The notes under the pieces: model-generated
What the model saw: only the letters and a program-made list of their open reading frames with translations
What the model was told of the DNA's origin: nothing
The model's database searches: none
In this document: positions 24,801 to 34,435 of the stretch, piece by piece
Position numbering within the stretch: the stretch's first letter is position 1
Layout: the number at the start of each line of letters is the position of its first letter
DNA from: Candidatus Thiodiazotropha sp. LNASS1
GTDB taxonomy: Bacteria; Pseudomonadota; Gammaproteobacteria; Chromatiales; Chromatiaceae
Direction of reading: 5' to 3'
NCBI RefSeq assembly: GCF_964212655.1
Contig: NZ_OZ156465.1
Coordinates: 806,001 to 870,000 of the forward strand
Length of the DNA stretch: 64,000 nucleotides
Program-made: the position numbers and the translations under genes

Positions 24801-25670
24801 ATGTTCGCCGAATCTGCACTGAATGTACGGAACAAACGGGTTCAGAACCTGTACCGAATCCTATTCCTCTTGATGACTATTCTATTGGTTGTCCCGGTAA
24901 TCATCATCTTGAGCACTCTGATAGCCAAAGGTGGCAGCATCATCTCGATCGATTTTCTGTTTACCGATCCAACCAACGGTATGACCGCCGGCGGTATCTT
25001 TCCCGCGCTGCTGGGTACGGTATGGATCGTCGCCGTCGCCTTGCTGGCATCCGTGCCCCTTGGCGTGGCGGCGGCTATCTATCTCAACGAGTATGCCGGC
25101 GATAACTGGTTTACCCGGATAATCCAGTTGGCGATCATCAACCTCGCGGGGGTGCCGTCGATCGTACACGCCCTGTTCGGGGTCGGCGCCTTCGTTATCT
25201 TTTTCGGTTTCGGCACCAGCATCCTGGCGGCCAGCCTGACCCTGGCCATCATGACGCTGCCGGTGGTTATCGTCGCCACCCGGGAATCTTTGCGTGCCGT
25301 TCCCCAGGCATTCAGGGAGGCGTGCTGGAATATGGGCGCCACACGCTGGCAGACCATAAAACGTGTGGTGCTTCCCAATGCGGTAAGCGGTATCCTCACC
25401 GGTGTCATTCTGGAGGTTTCACGCACCACTGGTGAAACGGCGCCCATCATGTTCACCGGGGCAGCCTTTTTTCTACCCTTTCTGCCGCAAAGCGTCTTTG
25501 ATCAGACCATGGCCCTTTCGCTGCACCTTTTCGTCGTCGCCACCCAGGTGCCGGGTGTGCCGGAGAACCTGCCGTACGGCGTCGCGCTGGTACTGATTGC
25601 CATGGTACTGCTGATGAATAGTATCTCTATCGCATTCCGCATGTATCTGCGAGGTAAAAAGAAATGGTAG
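24801..25670 (+). CDS. pstA: Phosphate ABC transporter permease PstA
   Basis: 289 residues, six membrane helices. EAA loop EACWNMGATRWQTIKRVVLP; the conserved GGIFPALLGTVWIVAVALLASVPLGVAAAIYLNEYA and GVPSIVHALFGVGAFV segments are PstA-type. It starts 6 bp after pstC and overlaps the first pstB gene by 7 bp. Confidence 0.92.
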   Translation: MFAESALNVRNKRVQNLYRILFLLMTILLVVPVIIILSTLIAKGGSIISIDFLFTDPTNGMTAGGIFPALLGTVWIVAVALLASVPLGVAAAIYLNEYAGDNWFTRIIQLAIINLAGVPSIVHALFGVGAFVIFFGFGTSILAASLTLAIMTLPVVIVATRESLRAVPQAFREACWNMGATRWQTIKRVVLPNAVSGILTGVILEVSRTTGETAPIMFTGAAFFLPFLPQSVFDQTMALSLHLFVVATQVPGVPENLPYGVALVLIAMVLLMNSISIAFRMYLRGKKKW

Positions 25671-26479
25671 ACATGAGCCTCACTGCAGCAGTACCCGAAA
25701 CAGTAGTGGAGAGTACCGTTGAATCGCCTATCAAGCTCCAGGTCAACGACGTAACCATCAAGTATGGCGCTACGCCGGCCCTGAGCGGTGTCAATCTGTC
25801 GGTACACGAACATGAGATCTTCGGCATCATCGGACCCGCCAACGCCGGCAAGACATCGTTTCTCAAGGCCCTGAACCGTATGGATACCTTCAACTCCAAC
25901 ATGACGGTTGAGGGCCAGATTCACTTCAATGGCCTCGATATCCACAATCTCAGGAATATCTATGCCCTGCGCAGCCGCATCGGCGTTGTATTTCCCCTAC
26001 CGGTCGGACTGCCCCTGACGATATATGAGAATGTCGCATTATCACCACGCCTGCGCGGCATCAACAATAAGGGTGATCTGGATATTATCGTCGAACGCTG
26101 CCTCACCCGTGCCGCACTCTGGGACGAGGTCAAAGACAGGCTCAACTCCCTGGGCAGTCTTCTCTCTGGCGGTCAGCAACAGCGGCTGACCATCGCCCGC
26201 GCCCTTTCCCAGGAGCCGGATCTGCTGATGCTGGATGAATTCTCCATCGCAGTCGACCCGGTTACCACCATGCGCATAGAGGACGTGCTGAAAGAGCTGA
26301 AAAAGGATATGACCATCATCCTGGTCACCAACCTGGTGCAGCAGGCCAGACGGCTTGCCGATCGAACAGCCTTTTTTCTCGAAGGCCAGTGTGTGGAGAT
26401 CGGAATAACCGAGGATCTGTTCACCGGTGAAGTCGAGGATCAGAGAACGCGGGACTATGTCGAAGGTAAGTTCGGCTAA
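25664..26479 (+). CDS. PstB-like ATPase 1, with altered Q- and H-loops
   Basis: 271 residues of PstB type; GAGGT ribosome binding site inside the end of pstA. Walker A GPANAGKTS (57–65), an intact signature LLSGGQQQR (167–174) and Walker B LLMLDEFSIAVDP (187–199) are present. Two coupling residues are lost: the Q-loop glutamine is Pro111 (VVFPLP instead of VFQKP) and the switch histidine is Asn223 (LVTNLVQQA instead of VTHNMQQA). The D-loop is also unusual (SIAVD for SALD). Its own ATP site should therefore be poor, while its signature can still complete the partner's site. A second, different PstB is encoded 31 bp downstream. Confidence 0.85.
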   Translation: MVDMSLTAAVPETVVESTVESPIKLQVNDVTIKYGATPALSGVNLSVHEHEIFGIIGPANAGKTSFLKALNRMDTFNSNMTVEGQIHFNGLDIHNLRNIYALRSRIGVVFPLPVGLPLTIYENVALSPRLRGINNKGDLDIIVERCLTRAALWDEVKDRLNSLGSLLSGGQQQRLTIARALSQEPDLLMLDEFSIAVDPVTTMRIEDVLKELKKDMTIILVTNLVQQARRLADRTAFFLEGQCVEIGITEDLFTGEVEDQRTRDYVEGKFG

Positions 26480-26510
26480 ACACTATCCACTCTATGAAAA
26501 GAAAGCGTAA

Positions 26511-27320
26511 ATGCCAGTTATGAATGCCACTGCAAATGCTATCAACGAATCTGTGCCTGAGTTAGCCATCAAGACCAGCAAACTCAACCTCTGGTACGGA
26601 ACCTTCCAGGCGCTCTTCGATGTGGACCTCAATATCCGCAACGGCATGATCACCTCCCTGATCGGCCCTTCCGGTTGTGGCAAATCGACTTTCTTGCGCA
26701 GCGTGAACCGTATCAACGAACGACTTGGTTACGTGCGTATCGAAGGCAACATCGATGTCATGGACAAGAACATCTACGACCCTGAGGTGGAGCTCGTCCA
26801 GGTACGTAAACAGATAGGCATGGTGTTCCAGCGACCCAATCCACTCCCTATTTCGATTCGCGACAACATCCTGTTCGGTCACCGGATACATGCATCCAAG
26901 GGTCAATCCTCCAAAGCCGAGGAGGATGAGATCGTCGAGTCTGCACTGCAGCAGGTGCTTTTGTGGGGCAAGGTAAAAGACCGTCTCAACCAGAAGGCAA
27001 CCGAACTATCCCTCGAAGAACAACAGAAACTCTGCATCGCGCGTCTGCTGCCGGTAAAACCGAGTGTATTGTTGATGGACGAGCCCTGCTCCGCCCTCGA
27101 CCCGAAAGGTACCGCAGCCGTTGAGGAACTGATCTGGGAACTACGCGGGAAATACACCATTCTCATCGTCACCCACAACATGGCCCAGGCCAGGCGCGCC
27201 AGCGAAGAGTGTATTTTCATGTTGATGGGCAAGGTCGTCGAACACCAGCTGACTGAAGACCTGTTCGTCACACCGAACCAAAAAGAGACTGCGGACTACA
27301 TCGAGGGCCGTTACGGGTAA
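26511..27320 (+). CDS. PstB-like ATPase 2, with degenerate ABC signature
   Basis: 269 residues of PstB type. Walker A GPSGCGKST (52–60), Q-loop Gln107 (GMVFQRPNPLP), Walker B VLLMDEPCSALDP (186–198) and switch His222 (IVTHNMAQA) are all canonical. The signature LSGGQ is replaced by LSLEEQ (166–171). Its losses are the exact complement of those in PstB-like ATPase 1, so a heterodimer would have one canonical and one degenerate ATP site. No good Shine–Dalgarno sequence is obvious; AAGAAAG lies 5–11 bases upstream. Confidence 0.85.
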   Translation: MPVMNATANAINESVPELAIKTSKLNLWYGTFQALFDVDLNIRNGMITSLIGPSGCGKSTFLRSVNRINERLGYVRIEGNIDVMDKNIYDPEVELVQVRKQIGMVFQRPNPLPISIRDNILFGHRIHASKGQSSKAEEDEIVESALQQVLLWGKVKDRLNQKATELSLEEQQKLCIARLLPVKPSVLLMDEPCSALDPKGTAAVEELIWELRGKYTILIVTHNMAQARRASEECIFMLMGKVVEHQLTEDLFVTPNQKETADYIEGRYG

Positions 27321-27456
27321 TAGAAACAAACTATCGGCAGATTTCAGCATGATTCCACGCGGGGGCATTGGAGTCGCCAAGCAGAAGCGTGGCTGTACTG
27401 CGCCTCTCACCCAATCTATGTTCTTTACATCGGTCAGGAATAAACAGCAACAGGAT

Positions 27457-28506
27457 CTATCGTTCGTTAGCCAGTGCCGTAACAACGTGACTGAGCCCTT
27501 TTACGACCCTGGCGGTACGCGTGTAGTCGATTTTGTCCGGCGTATCCGTTGACGAATGGTAATGGGCATAGCGGAAAAGCGCTGTGTCCGTAACCATGAT
27601 GGCATCATAACCGGCCTGCCAAAACGATAGATGATCCGACCAGCCTATGCCGGTAATCCAGCCGGGGGCTGCAACGCCTTCGGAAGGAAATGCGGTGGTT
27701 CGGCGGAATGTGTCAATTGAACGGCGCACCAGCTTGCGCGAGGATAAGTTGCCAACGAACCCGATGAAGTTGGCGCTATCCGGGTAGAACAGATTGAAGG
27801 GCGCCGGGTAGCGCTGGCTGCCCGGCATATCGGAATAATAACCGATGGTCTCAAGTGAGAACATGGCGACAATGCGTTCTTCACGCTCACGGGAGCGAGC
27901 GGCATAGACCTGGCTGCCCATCTCTTTGCTGTAGAAAAACGGTGGTTCTTCGTTGGCGAAAGCAACGAATCGTACTGTCCTGTTCAGCTGTTCATCCTTG
28001 AGAAGGCGGGATAACTCAAGAACCGCAGCCACACCTGTTCCATTATCATTCGCTCCAGGGCTTCCGTGGACCGAATCATAGTGGGCGCCGACCACGATAA
28101 TCTCCTCGGGTATGGTTTCTCCGGGAAGTTCAACGGCGATGTTTCTGACCATTTTTCCGCCGGAGTTGAAGACTTGAACCTCCGGACTGTAACCATACTC
28201 CACAAAAAGATCTCGGATGTAATCTGCCGCTGTTTCCAGTTCACTGTAATGCCAGACATTACGTTCGCCGATGCTGCCGCCCAGGACCTCTACCTGCTCT
28301 TTCAGTCGATCACGTAACTCGACCTCCTCTTTATCCAATGGGTGAAAAGGTCCGGAATAGGATTTGCCCGGCATTTGGATCATATAGAGTATTCCCACCA
28401 ACGTTAGACTGATTATGAGCGACCAACGCAGAATGTATGGGCCCCAGGTTTTTACGTTCAAAGGTTTTGATTCCAGTCCGTTAAAGATGTTTAGGACACT
28501 CAGCAC
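27457..28506 (-). CDS. M28-family zinc aminopeptidase-like protein, membrane anchored
   Basis: 349 residues with one N-terminal membrane helix (about 28–45) and a periplasmic M28 peptidase domain. Zinc ligands and catalytic residues can be seen: His and Asp in VVGAHYDSVHGSPGANDNGTG, the Glu pair in FANEEPPFF, Asp or Glu in FSLETIGYYSD, and His in RYAHYHSSTDTPDKIDY. The start is a GTG without a clear ribosome binding site. It is convergent with the pst operon, 136 bp from its end, and has no evident operon partner. Confidence 0.85.
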   Translation of the reverse strand: MLSVLNIFNGLESKPLNVKTWGPYILRWSLIISLTLVGILYMIQMPGKSYSGPFHPLDKEEVELRDRLKEQVEVLGGSIGERNVWHYSELETAADYIRDLFVEYGYSPEVQVFNSGGKMVRNIAVELPGETIPEEIIVVGAHYDSVHGSPGANDNGTGVAAVLELSRLLKDEQLNRTVRFVAFANEEPPFFYSKEMGSQVYAARSREREERIVAMFSLETIGYYSDMPGSQRYPAPFNLFYPDSANFIGFVGNLSSRKLVRRSIDTFRRTTAFPSEGVAAPGWITGIGWSDHLSFWQAGYDAIMVTDTALFRYAHYHSSTDTPDKIDYTRTARVVKGLSHVVTALANER

Positions 28507-29004
28507 ATCGGATCGACTACTCGTCTAACAGAAAGTTCTTGACGGCTTGCATTCGGCAATTATGCAACAAGGCTTCCATATCCATGAAAGGAGTAGTGGG
28601 TGTAGCTAAAAGTCATTCTAAGCTGATTTGGCCAACTTCTACTGTCGGCCAAAATTGGACATTCAGCTATAAATCAAATATGGCTCCCGAAGGAGCCGCT
28701 AATGGGATTATTTATGCTATTTTCTTGCGTCTGGCTATACCTATCAAACCAACTAAACTGGAACCTAAGCGCCATACGTCGGATCACACATCTTTTTATA
28801 ATAAAAGAATTTAATAAAAGTCAAGATTTGCCTGTACTACCCAGTCAGTATTAGATAACAGAAAGCATGCGCCAGGAGTTATTAGCGAAAGCTAACATAG
28901 TTTGGATATATTTCAATGAATCTCACAGATTGGCCTTGAAACCTCATTTTCACTATATTAAGTGCGAAGAGTGTTCGGAATAATTATCTGAGAGGAGGTG
29001 CGGA
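28507..29004. other. Intergenic region with nested inverted repeats
   Basis: No convincing gene; a 91-codon frame at 28539–28814 has no coding character. Visible structure: a nested inverted repeat, AGCTGA/TCAGCT (28620–28625, 28662–28667) enclosing TTTGGCC/GGCCAAA (28626–28632, 28646–28652), and a hairpin GGCTCC-CGAA-GGAGCC (28682–28697). The DUF2189 gene begins at the right edge. Confidence 0.4.
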
Positions 29005-29757
29005 GTGCAAACACAAACAGGAGGTTCCAACGGGGATAATGTTCCTCTCTACGCACCTTGCCGTAAGCTCTCTATCGGCGACCCTTTCAGATGGTTGAAG
29101 ATGGGGTGGCAGGATTTCAAACGCACACCTTGGCACAGCTTGGCATACGGTTTGGCATTCGTCTTTTTCGGTTGGCTGCTTCTTTATTTTGCATGGGCCA
29201 ATGAAAATAATGCCTTGATCGTCAGCCTCCTTTTCGGTTTCCTGATCATGGGGCCCGTGCTCTGCTTCGGTCTTTACGACATCAGCCATCAACTCGAACA
29301 GAACCGCAAGCCAACCTTCCGTCACGAGCGCCAGAAGGCTTTCAATGAAATGGGGCTCGAGCGTTTATTTGCGACGATGATGAGTATGTTGTTAGTGCTC
29401 CTGTTCATCGTGCTATCGATAATAGCCGGGATAGAGCCGGAATTCGGGCAGACTACAGGCTCTTATGTGGTGGCGTCTTTGTTGATCGCCACGATTTTTG
29501 CATGCCTGGCCTTTTGTGCAAATGTGTTCACATTACCGATGATTCTGCATCTGGATACCGATGGAGCGACAGCGATATTGACCAGCATCAATGCAGTGTT
29601 GCGAAATACGCGGGTATTGGCGCTCTGGGCGTTAATGATCTTCGTATTTACGGCTGTAGGATTCGCGACCGCACTGATCGGTCTCGCGTTCATAGCACCA
29701 GTGCTTGGTTATGCCACTTGGCACGGGTACCGTGAGACGATCATCACGAAGGGATAA
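29005..29757 (+). CDS. DUF2189-family integral membrane protein
   Basis: 250 residues with six membrane helices in the DUF2189 arrangement (cytoplasmic N-terminus with DPFRWLKMGWQDFKRTPWHSLAYGLAFVFFGWLLL, GPVLCFGLYDISHQLE, C-terminal PVLGYATWHGYRETI). The start is GTG with GAGGAGGT 5 bp upstream, a very strong site. Function unknown; in other proteobacteria these genes are often near cytochrome oxidase genes, which are absent here. A terminator follows. Confidence 0.85.
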   Translation: MQTQTGGSNGDNVPLYAPCRKLSIGDPFRWLKMGWQDFKRTPWHSLAYGLAFVFFGWLLLYFAWANENNALIVSLLFGFLIMGPVLCFGLYDISHQLEQNRKPTFRHERQKAFNEMGLERLFATMMSMLLVLLFIVLSIIAGIEPEFGQTTGSYVVASLLIATIFACLAFCANVFTLPMILHLDTDGATAILTSINAVLRNTRVLALWALMIFVFTAVGFATALIGLAFIAPVLGYATWHGYRETIITKG

Positions 29758-29799
29758 GAAGCAAGCCAGTAGGCATGCGGCTTAACAGTTCAAGATAAT

Positions 29800-29823
29800 C
29801 GGCTCCTTGGGAGCCGTTTTATT
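29800..29823 (+). terminator. Intrinsic terminator of the DUF2189 gene
   Basis: CGGCTCC-TT-GGGAGCCG followed by TTTTATT. Confidence 0.8.
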
Positions 29824-30013
29824 AGTGACTGAATGTCCGAGTTGTATCGATTAGAGCCTGTGCAGCGCATAATCAAAATCGAAAGACCGCTTGATCGATT
29901 TGATTGGACTCCTCGGGGGACGGACCTAACGTATTTTAAGCCTAATTGCTGAGAAGTGCCATTATTTGCCATCTTCAGGCACAAAAATACCTGCTTATCG
30001 GAGTTTCTGGTAT

Positions 30014-31234
30014 CTATTCAGCGGGAATCGCGAATAACACAACAAATACCAGAATGGTTGCCAAGGTGGCAAAGTTACCGAAGCGAAACCAGTAGGCTTT
30101 GTGTTCGCGATGATGGTGGTTCACGAAAAGGGCAACCACACACTGCAGCAAGTAATACAATGCGAAAGCACGGGAAGCGAGGGCGATGATCTCCAGCAGG
30201 TCTGCGGTCCATATCAATGCGATGGCGAAGACCGATACCACCAGGTAACCTTTGTTGGACGATAATCTCCCCCTGCTGGTTTCACTCGCCAGACCTCCGG
30301 CACCGACGGTATCGGCAACACCTGCGCTGAACTGGCTCATGATCGCGGCCACAATCAGCATCAAGGGCAGTGCGGTTGCCGCCAGTCCTGTTGCGCTCAC
30401 TATGTCTGCGATCCGGATATGCGCGAGGTCGAGATGTTGCACGATCGGCATCAATACGATGACGGATACCACATACAGGACACCTGAAATCAGTTGCGCC
30501 CGACGCATGGTCCGTACACGCATATCGGCATGATATTTTTCACCCAGAAATCGCGATGTTTCGAATCCCTGCACGACCAGCAAAATACCGGCCAGCATAA
30601 ACGCCTTGGTCATCCAGCTTCTTTCCTGGATATCAAAGACGAGCTGTTGTTCGGACTGAACGAAGTTGTAGTCGTATACAGCTACCCCGATCAACAGTGC
30701 GGCAACAATGGACAGTTGGACGGACATTGCATACGCTTCAAGTTTCTCAAGCCCCCCCAGTCCGCGCAGGAAACCGGTCACGGCGATAAAAACTATGATG
30801 ATTGTCGTCAGGGTTCTTTCCCAGCCGAATGCATCCACAAATCCCAGGTAGTTCAGCAAAAAAGACGACAGCAATGACAGATAGAACGCAACTGCAGTTA
30901 CGTAAGCGAGGGAAAGCGCGGCATTGGCAACAAAATCGATTTTGTATATCCAAGGGTGAGCATTCTTATCGTGCAGGAGGGGTTCGGCATGAATAATATT
31001 GAAACGAATCACACCGCCAATGGCATAGGCGAGCACTACGATGACTATGACTGCGAGAGGAGAATAGACGCCGATCACGCTCGCAAGCATTGGAGCTATG
31101 ATCAGAAACCCGCTACCGATTATGGAGGAGAGTGGCGTGAGTGTCGCCTGCCAGGATACATTTTTGAGCAGGCGAGGATGGAACATGAACAGCAATACAA
31201 CGGCTGCAATAACCACAAGTATGATGTTCAGCAT
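30014..31234 (-). CDS. APC/LeuT-fold-like membrane transporter, substrate unknown
   Basis: 406 residues from the ATG at 31234, which has a GGATGG purine block 5–10 bases upstream; the frame extends to a TTG at 31264. Eleven or twelve membrane helices. The first helix contains the unwound-type SSIIGSGFLIIAPML segment, similar to APC/NSS transporters, and a conserved GFETSRFLGEKY loop lies mid-protein. I cannot assign a substrate. The gene is followed leftward only by intergenic sequence. Confidence 0.65.
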   Translation of the reverse strand: MLNIILVVIAAVVLLFMFHPRLLKNVSWQATLTPLSSIIGSGFLIIAPMLASVIGVYSPLAVIVIVVLAYAIGGVIRFNIIHAEPLLHDKNAHPWIYKIDFVANAALSLAYVTAVAFYLSLLSSFLLNYLGFVDAFGWERTLTTIIIVFIAVTGFLRGLGGLEKLEAYAMSVQLSIVAALLIGVAVYDYNFVQSEQQLVFDIQERSWMTKAFMLAGILLVVQGFETSRFLGEKYHADMRVRTMRRAQLISGVLYVVSVIVLMPIVQHLDLAHIRIADIVSATGLAATALPLMLIVAAIMSQFSAGVADTVGAGGLASETSRGRLSSNKGYLVVSVFAIALIWTADLLEIIALASRAFALYYLLQCVVALFVNHHHREHKAYWFRFGNFATLATILVFVVLFAIPAE

Positions 31235-31420
31235 ATGTCCATCCGTTTTTAGAATTCCCTGCAAAACCTACCGCAACAGGGGGATAATTCTTGTTATCGT
31301 AGTTAGTATTATGGCCAGTATGACATTATGACGGTCAGGAGTGTGCTGGGGAAAACCCTATAAACGCTCTTGGCTGGAAGTTGCCGTATTTGAATGTTAG
31401 ATCTGACACTATTTTCTACT

Positions 31421-31861
31421 TCAGGTACGTTGATGTGTTGGGACAACGAGTATCGGGCATCGGGATTTATGAAGAATCCCTTCGCTGACGCTACCCACAA
31501 GAAGTTGATACATCGCACTTCGTCCATGAGTACCTACAACAATCATATCCACATTCAGATCCGATGCCTCCTTAAGAATTGTTTCTATTGTTGGCCCATG
31601 CACAAGAAGCGCGGTCGTTTGCAGGCCTTCTTTGCGCAATCGCTTTGCTATTTCTTGGATCTGGCGGTGCTCAAGATGGAATTTTTCCGCAAGGGACTCT
31701 CGGGCTGCTTGCGGATCTGCTCTGAATTCCAGGACGTCCGGCTCAGGCTCTGCGTTATGCAGGATCCACACCTTTGCTGAAAATGCCTTGGCGATTTCTT
31801 CCGCCTTTTCCACAATTATCTGTGTGGAATCAGAAAGGTCTACTGCCACCAGAAGTTTCAT
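31421..31861 (-). CDS. Universal stress protein (UspA family)
   Basis: 146 residues, single Usp domain. N-terminal MKLLVAVDLSDST and the C-terminal ATP-binding pattern GTHGRS-(9 residues)-GSVSEGILHKSRCPILVVP are intact, so it should bind ATP. ATG with GGAGGG 6–11 bases upstream. Its cytoplasmic role is general stress adaptation. Confidence 0.93.
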   Translation of the reverse strand: MKLLVAVDLSDSTQIIVEKAEEIAKAFSAKVWILHNAEPEPDVLEFRADPQAARESLAEKFHLEHRQIQEIAKRLRKEGLQTTALLVHGPTIETILKEASDLNVDMIVVGTHGRSAMYQLLVGSVSEGILHKSRCPILVVPTHQRT

Positions 31862-32218
31862 ATATTCCCTCCATCAGTTACGCACCATAGTACCAAACTG
31901 TATTCGACCGACCCATCGGTCAGACTAAGTGGTATTCATAAACCAGTTCCTTCCAACCCTTATGGGTCCATGGTTATTCTTCAGGGGACCACGGGAGCAT
32001 AACCGGAACTGGCCGCGCAAACACAAGATTTCGCTCTTCTAATCCCATATTCTCGATGCTTCTTTAGCGGATTGTATGGGTAAGTATGGTCATCATGACA
32101 CAGATGAGCACGAATGACCGCTCAGGGTCGATAACGGCCATCTTACACTGTCCAGGTAGATATCTGCTACTGGCGGGAGAGCGACCGTACCCCGGATGCT
32201 AAGCCGGCCATAGTTTGG
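31862..32218. other. Intergenic region, nothing recognised
   Basis: 357 bp between the universal stress protein and the broken integrase. It contains TCTGCTACTGGC at about 32161–32175, a phrase shared with the diverged repeat at 36125, and otherwise no gene, terminator or attachment site that I can support. Confidence 0.4.
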
Positions 32219-32854
32219 TCAGATCTCGGTATGCTCAGCCATTTCAAGTGCGTCATCCACCTCTACCATAAGATATCTCACTGTGCTTTCGAGCTTGGTA
32301 TGACCAAGTAGTAGTTGAACGGCGCGCAGATTCTTTGTCCGTTTGTATATAATGCTGGCTTTCGTACGGCGAATCGAGTGCGTGCCATACACAGTCGGGT
32401 CGAGGCCGATCATCGCGACCCAAGCTTTGACAATCCGTGCGTATTGGCGCGTCGTGATATGAGCCTCTGGTCGTACCCGGCTTGCGAACAGCCAGGTATC
32501 ACCCCGCAAATTTGCAGCCGCCATACACTGCTGCACCGCAGCACGGGTTTGATCCGTGATCCCAAACCGGACCGGCTGTCCCGTTTTCTGCTGTAAGATT
32601 GAGGCTCGTGCCAGGACGCTCTCACCATGGACAACATCACTTGTCTTCAGCTTTACCAAATCACATGCTCTGAGCTTACTGTCAATTGCGAGGTTGAACA
32701 ATGCAAGATCGCGATATTTCTTTTACATCTTTAAGAGTACACGAATTGACCAGATATCCTGTGGCTTGAGGGGTGGTTTTTGACCAATGATTCTCCCTTT
32801 GTTCCAGGGGATGCAATTATTATTGGCAAATTCGATGTCAGTGAGTTGTTTCAT
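32219..32854 (-). pseudogene. Small tyrosine recombinase/integrase broken by one in-frame stop codon
   Basis: The gene starts at ATG 32854 behind GGAGG and reads MKQLTDIEFANNNCIPWNKG..., the usual N-terminus of a ~210-residue phage-integrase-like family. Codon 44 is TAA (32723–32725). The same frame continues with KKYRDLALFNLAIDSKLR and through the catalytic residues: Arg in LRACDLV, HSIRR, LLLGHT and the Tyr in VRYLMVEV. So a single substitution, most simply GAA to TAA, has ended it. A TTG at 32701 could restart translation, but would lack the N-terminal part. It lies beside the retron-like operon. Confidence 0.85.
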
Positions 32855-33085
32855 GATTCATTTCCTCCATTTATGGGAAAGGAATCATAAGTATTGTCGA
32901 TTTACGGTACGGTCACTGTCGCGACCTAAGCGGTCGTTCCGAATGCTATGTCGTTCAAAAACTTTATTAAAGGAAGCGGACATGATCAGACAGTGAATGC
33001 GATGCTTATAACTGTCCATAGGCATACCATTACATCATAATTTTGGCTCTTTTCTTTCAATTACCAAGTGCTTGATTAATCTTTT

Positions 33086-34435
33086 CTATTGACTTAGAAA
33101 GGCTTCAATTTCGTTCTTGAGCTGGAATACATCTACTCCTTCTGATTCTACAATAGTTCTGTATAGCCGCTCCGCACTAATACCCTTGCTGTTTAGCAGC
33201 CATTTCCAGTATTGTTTTGACGCTCTCTTCACATTGCTCGATTCATTGTGAGTTGGCAACTCAACATCGCTCAATAAAGCTTCTCGGTTGAGATATAAAT
33301 ATGACTGAAGATCATCTACAGGAGTGCAAACTACTCTTGTTGGTCCGTTATAGCTATCCTGCAATTCAGGGAAGACATCACCATCGACTACACACAGCAC
33401 CTTATTAGAATCTGCAAATATTTTTCGGTCATCATTTTTTTCGACAATCATTCGAACCTGATTTACTCCAGCAACACCGATGGTGATATGCTGATAGTGG
33501 CAAGCGATTGAATAATACCTTATCAAGAACTCAATGAATTCCTCAAGGACCTCATCTTCAGTTAGAAAATATCGGTCATATCCTTGAAATCCGAACAAAT
33601 CAGATTTTATGTAACTAAATGACCTCACCTCTAAAGAGATTATGCCATCCTCCTTCTCCAGGTAATATAGGCATCCCTCATCAACTGTCTCCATAAAAGC
33701 TAATGAATGAGAAACTACGATTAATCTAGAATTATTTTCTTGTAGTATCGGCTTTATCGATGAGTACAAATTTACTTGCGCGACAGCATCAAGCGCAACA
33801 TCCAATTCATCAACAAGAATCAGCTTTGCTCCGGAGCCAATAAGCCTATATAGCTGAATGAGGAAGAATTCTCCAGAACTGAAGTGGTCTTCTCGTAAAT
33901 AGTAATCATCTTCTTTTAGAATAAAGTAGTATTCGTTGTTCTTTATTTTTGTGGACTTCAGATTATCGAATTTGTTTGAGGAGTAAACATCTGATAAGAA
34001 AGCAATTAGATTGCTTGCTCGCTTATAGTCAGCAGATGCAATATTGAATTTTAACTCCGCATCAACTTTTGAAACACTAGAATAGTGTTGAAATCTAGCC
34101 CCATAAGGTATCGGTAATTCAGAAACGATATATCCCTCACCAGGCAAGGCATCTTTAGTATCAAAAGCTCCTAGTCTTGCATTGTAATAAAAGCCAAATG
34201 GCTCAATACCATTAAGTGAAAAAGAAACTCTACTTGCGTAGTTTACCGCATTTTCTCCTGACGATTTCGAAAAGATGTCAGGGTCAGAGAGTAGGTAAAA
34301 AGACTTTATTATTGTGGTCTTGCCAATGCCATTCCTTCCTGTGATTACGATGATATTAGTAGCTGAAAAATCAAAATCAATCTCGAGGTTGTCTATGTTA
34401 TTTACGGACTGTAATGAAACGCTATCCTTTGTCAC
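33086..34435 (-). CDS. Retron effector: ABC/SMC-like ATPase with C-terminal TOPRIM-like domain
   Basis: 449 residues. Walker A GRNGIGKTT at residues 33–41, a signature-like HFSSGEFFLIQLYR, Walker B LILVDELDVALD and the switch histidine in VVSHSLAFM give an OLD/SMC-type ATPase head. After about residue 285 a TOPRIM-like domain follows: acidic LTEDEVLEEF and the metal-binding-type VLCVVDGDVFPE. Its start overlaps the end of the reverse transcriptase gene by 14 bp. RT plus fused ATPase–TOPRIM is the layout of type I-B retrons, where the effector damages the infected cell when the RT–DNA complex is disturbed. A+T content is clearly higher than in the core genes, suggesting transfer. Confidence 0.75.
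   Translation of the reverse strand: MTKDSVSLQSVNNIDNLEIDFDFSATNIIVITGRNGIGKTTIIKSFYLLSDPDIFSKSSGENAVNYASRVSFSLNGIEPFGFYYNARLGAFDTKDALPGEGYIVSELPIPYGARFQHYSSVSKVDAELKFNIASADYKRASNLIAFLSDVYSSNKFDNLKSTKIKNNEYYFILKEDDYYLREDHFSSGEFFLIQLYRLIGSGAKLILVDELDVALDAVAQVNLYSSIKPILQENNSRLIVVSHSLAFMETVDEGCLYYLEKEDGIISLEVRSFSYIKSDLFGFQGYDRYFLTEDEVLEEFIEFLIRYYSIACHYQHITIGVAGVNQVRMIVEKNDDRKIFADSNKVLCVVDGDVFPELQDSYNGPTRVVCTPVDDLQSYLYLNREALLSDVELPTHNESSNVKRASKQYWKWLLNSKGISAERLYRTIVESEGVDVFQLKNEIEAFLSQ

Noticed and set aside
28539-28814. 91-codon open frame
   Set aside because: No ribosome binding site or coding bias, and it runs through two inverted repeats.
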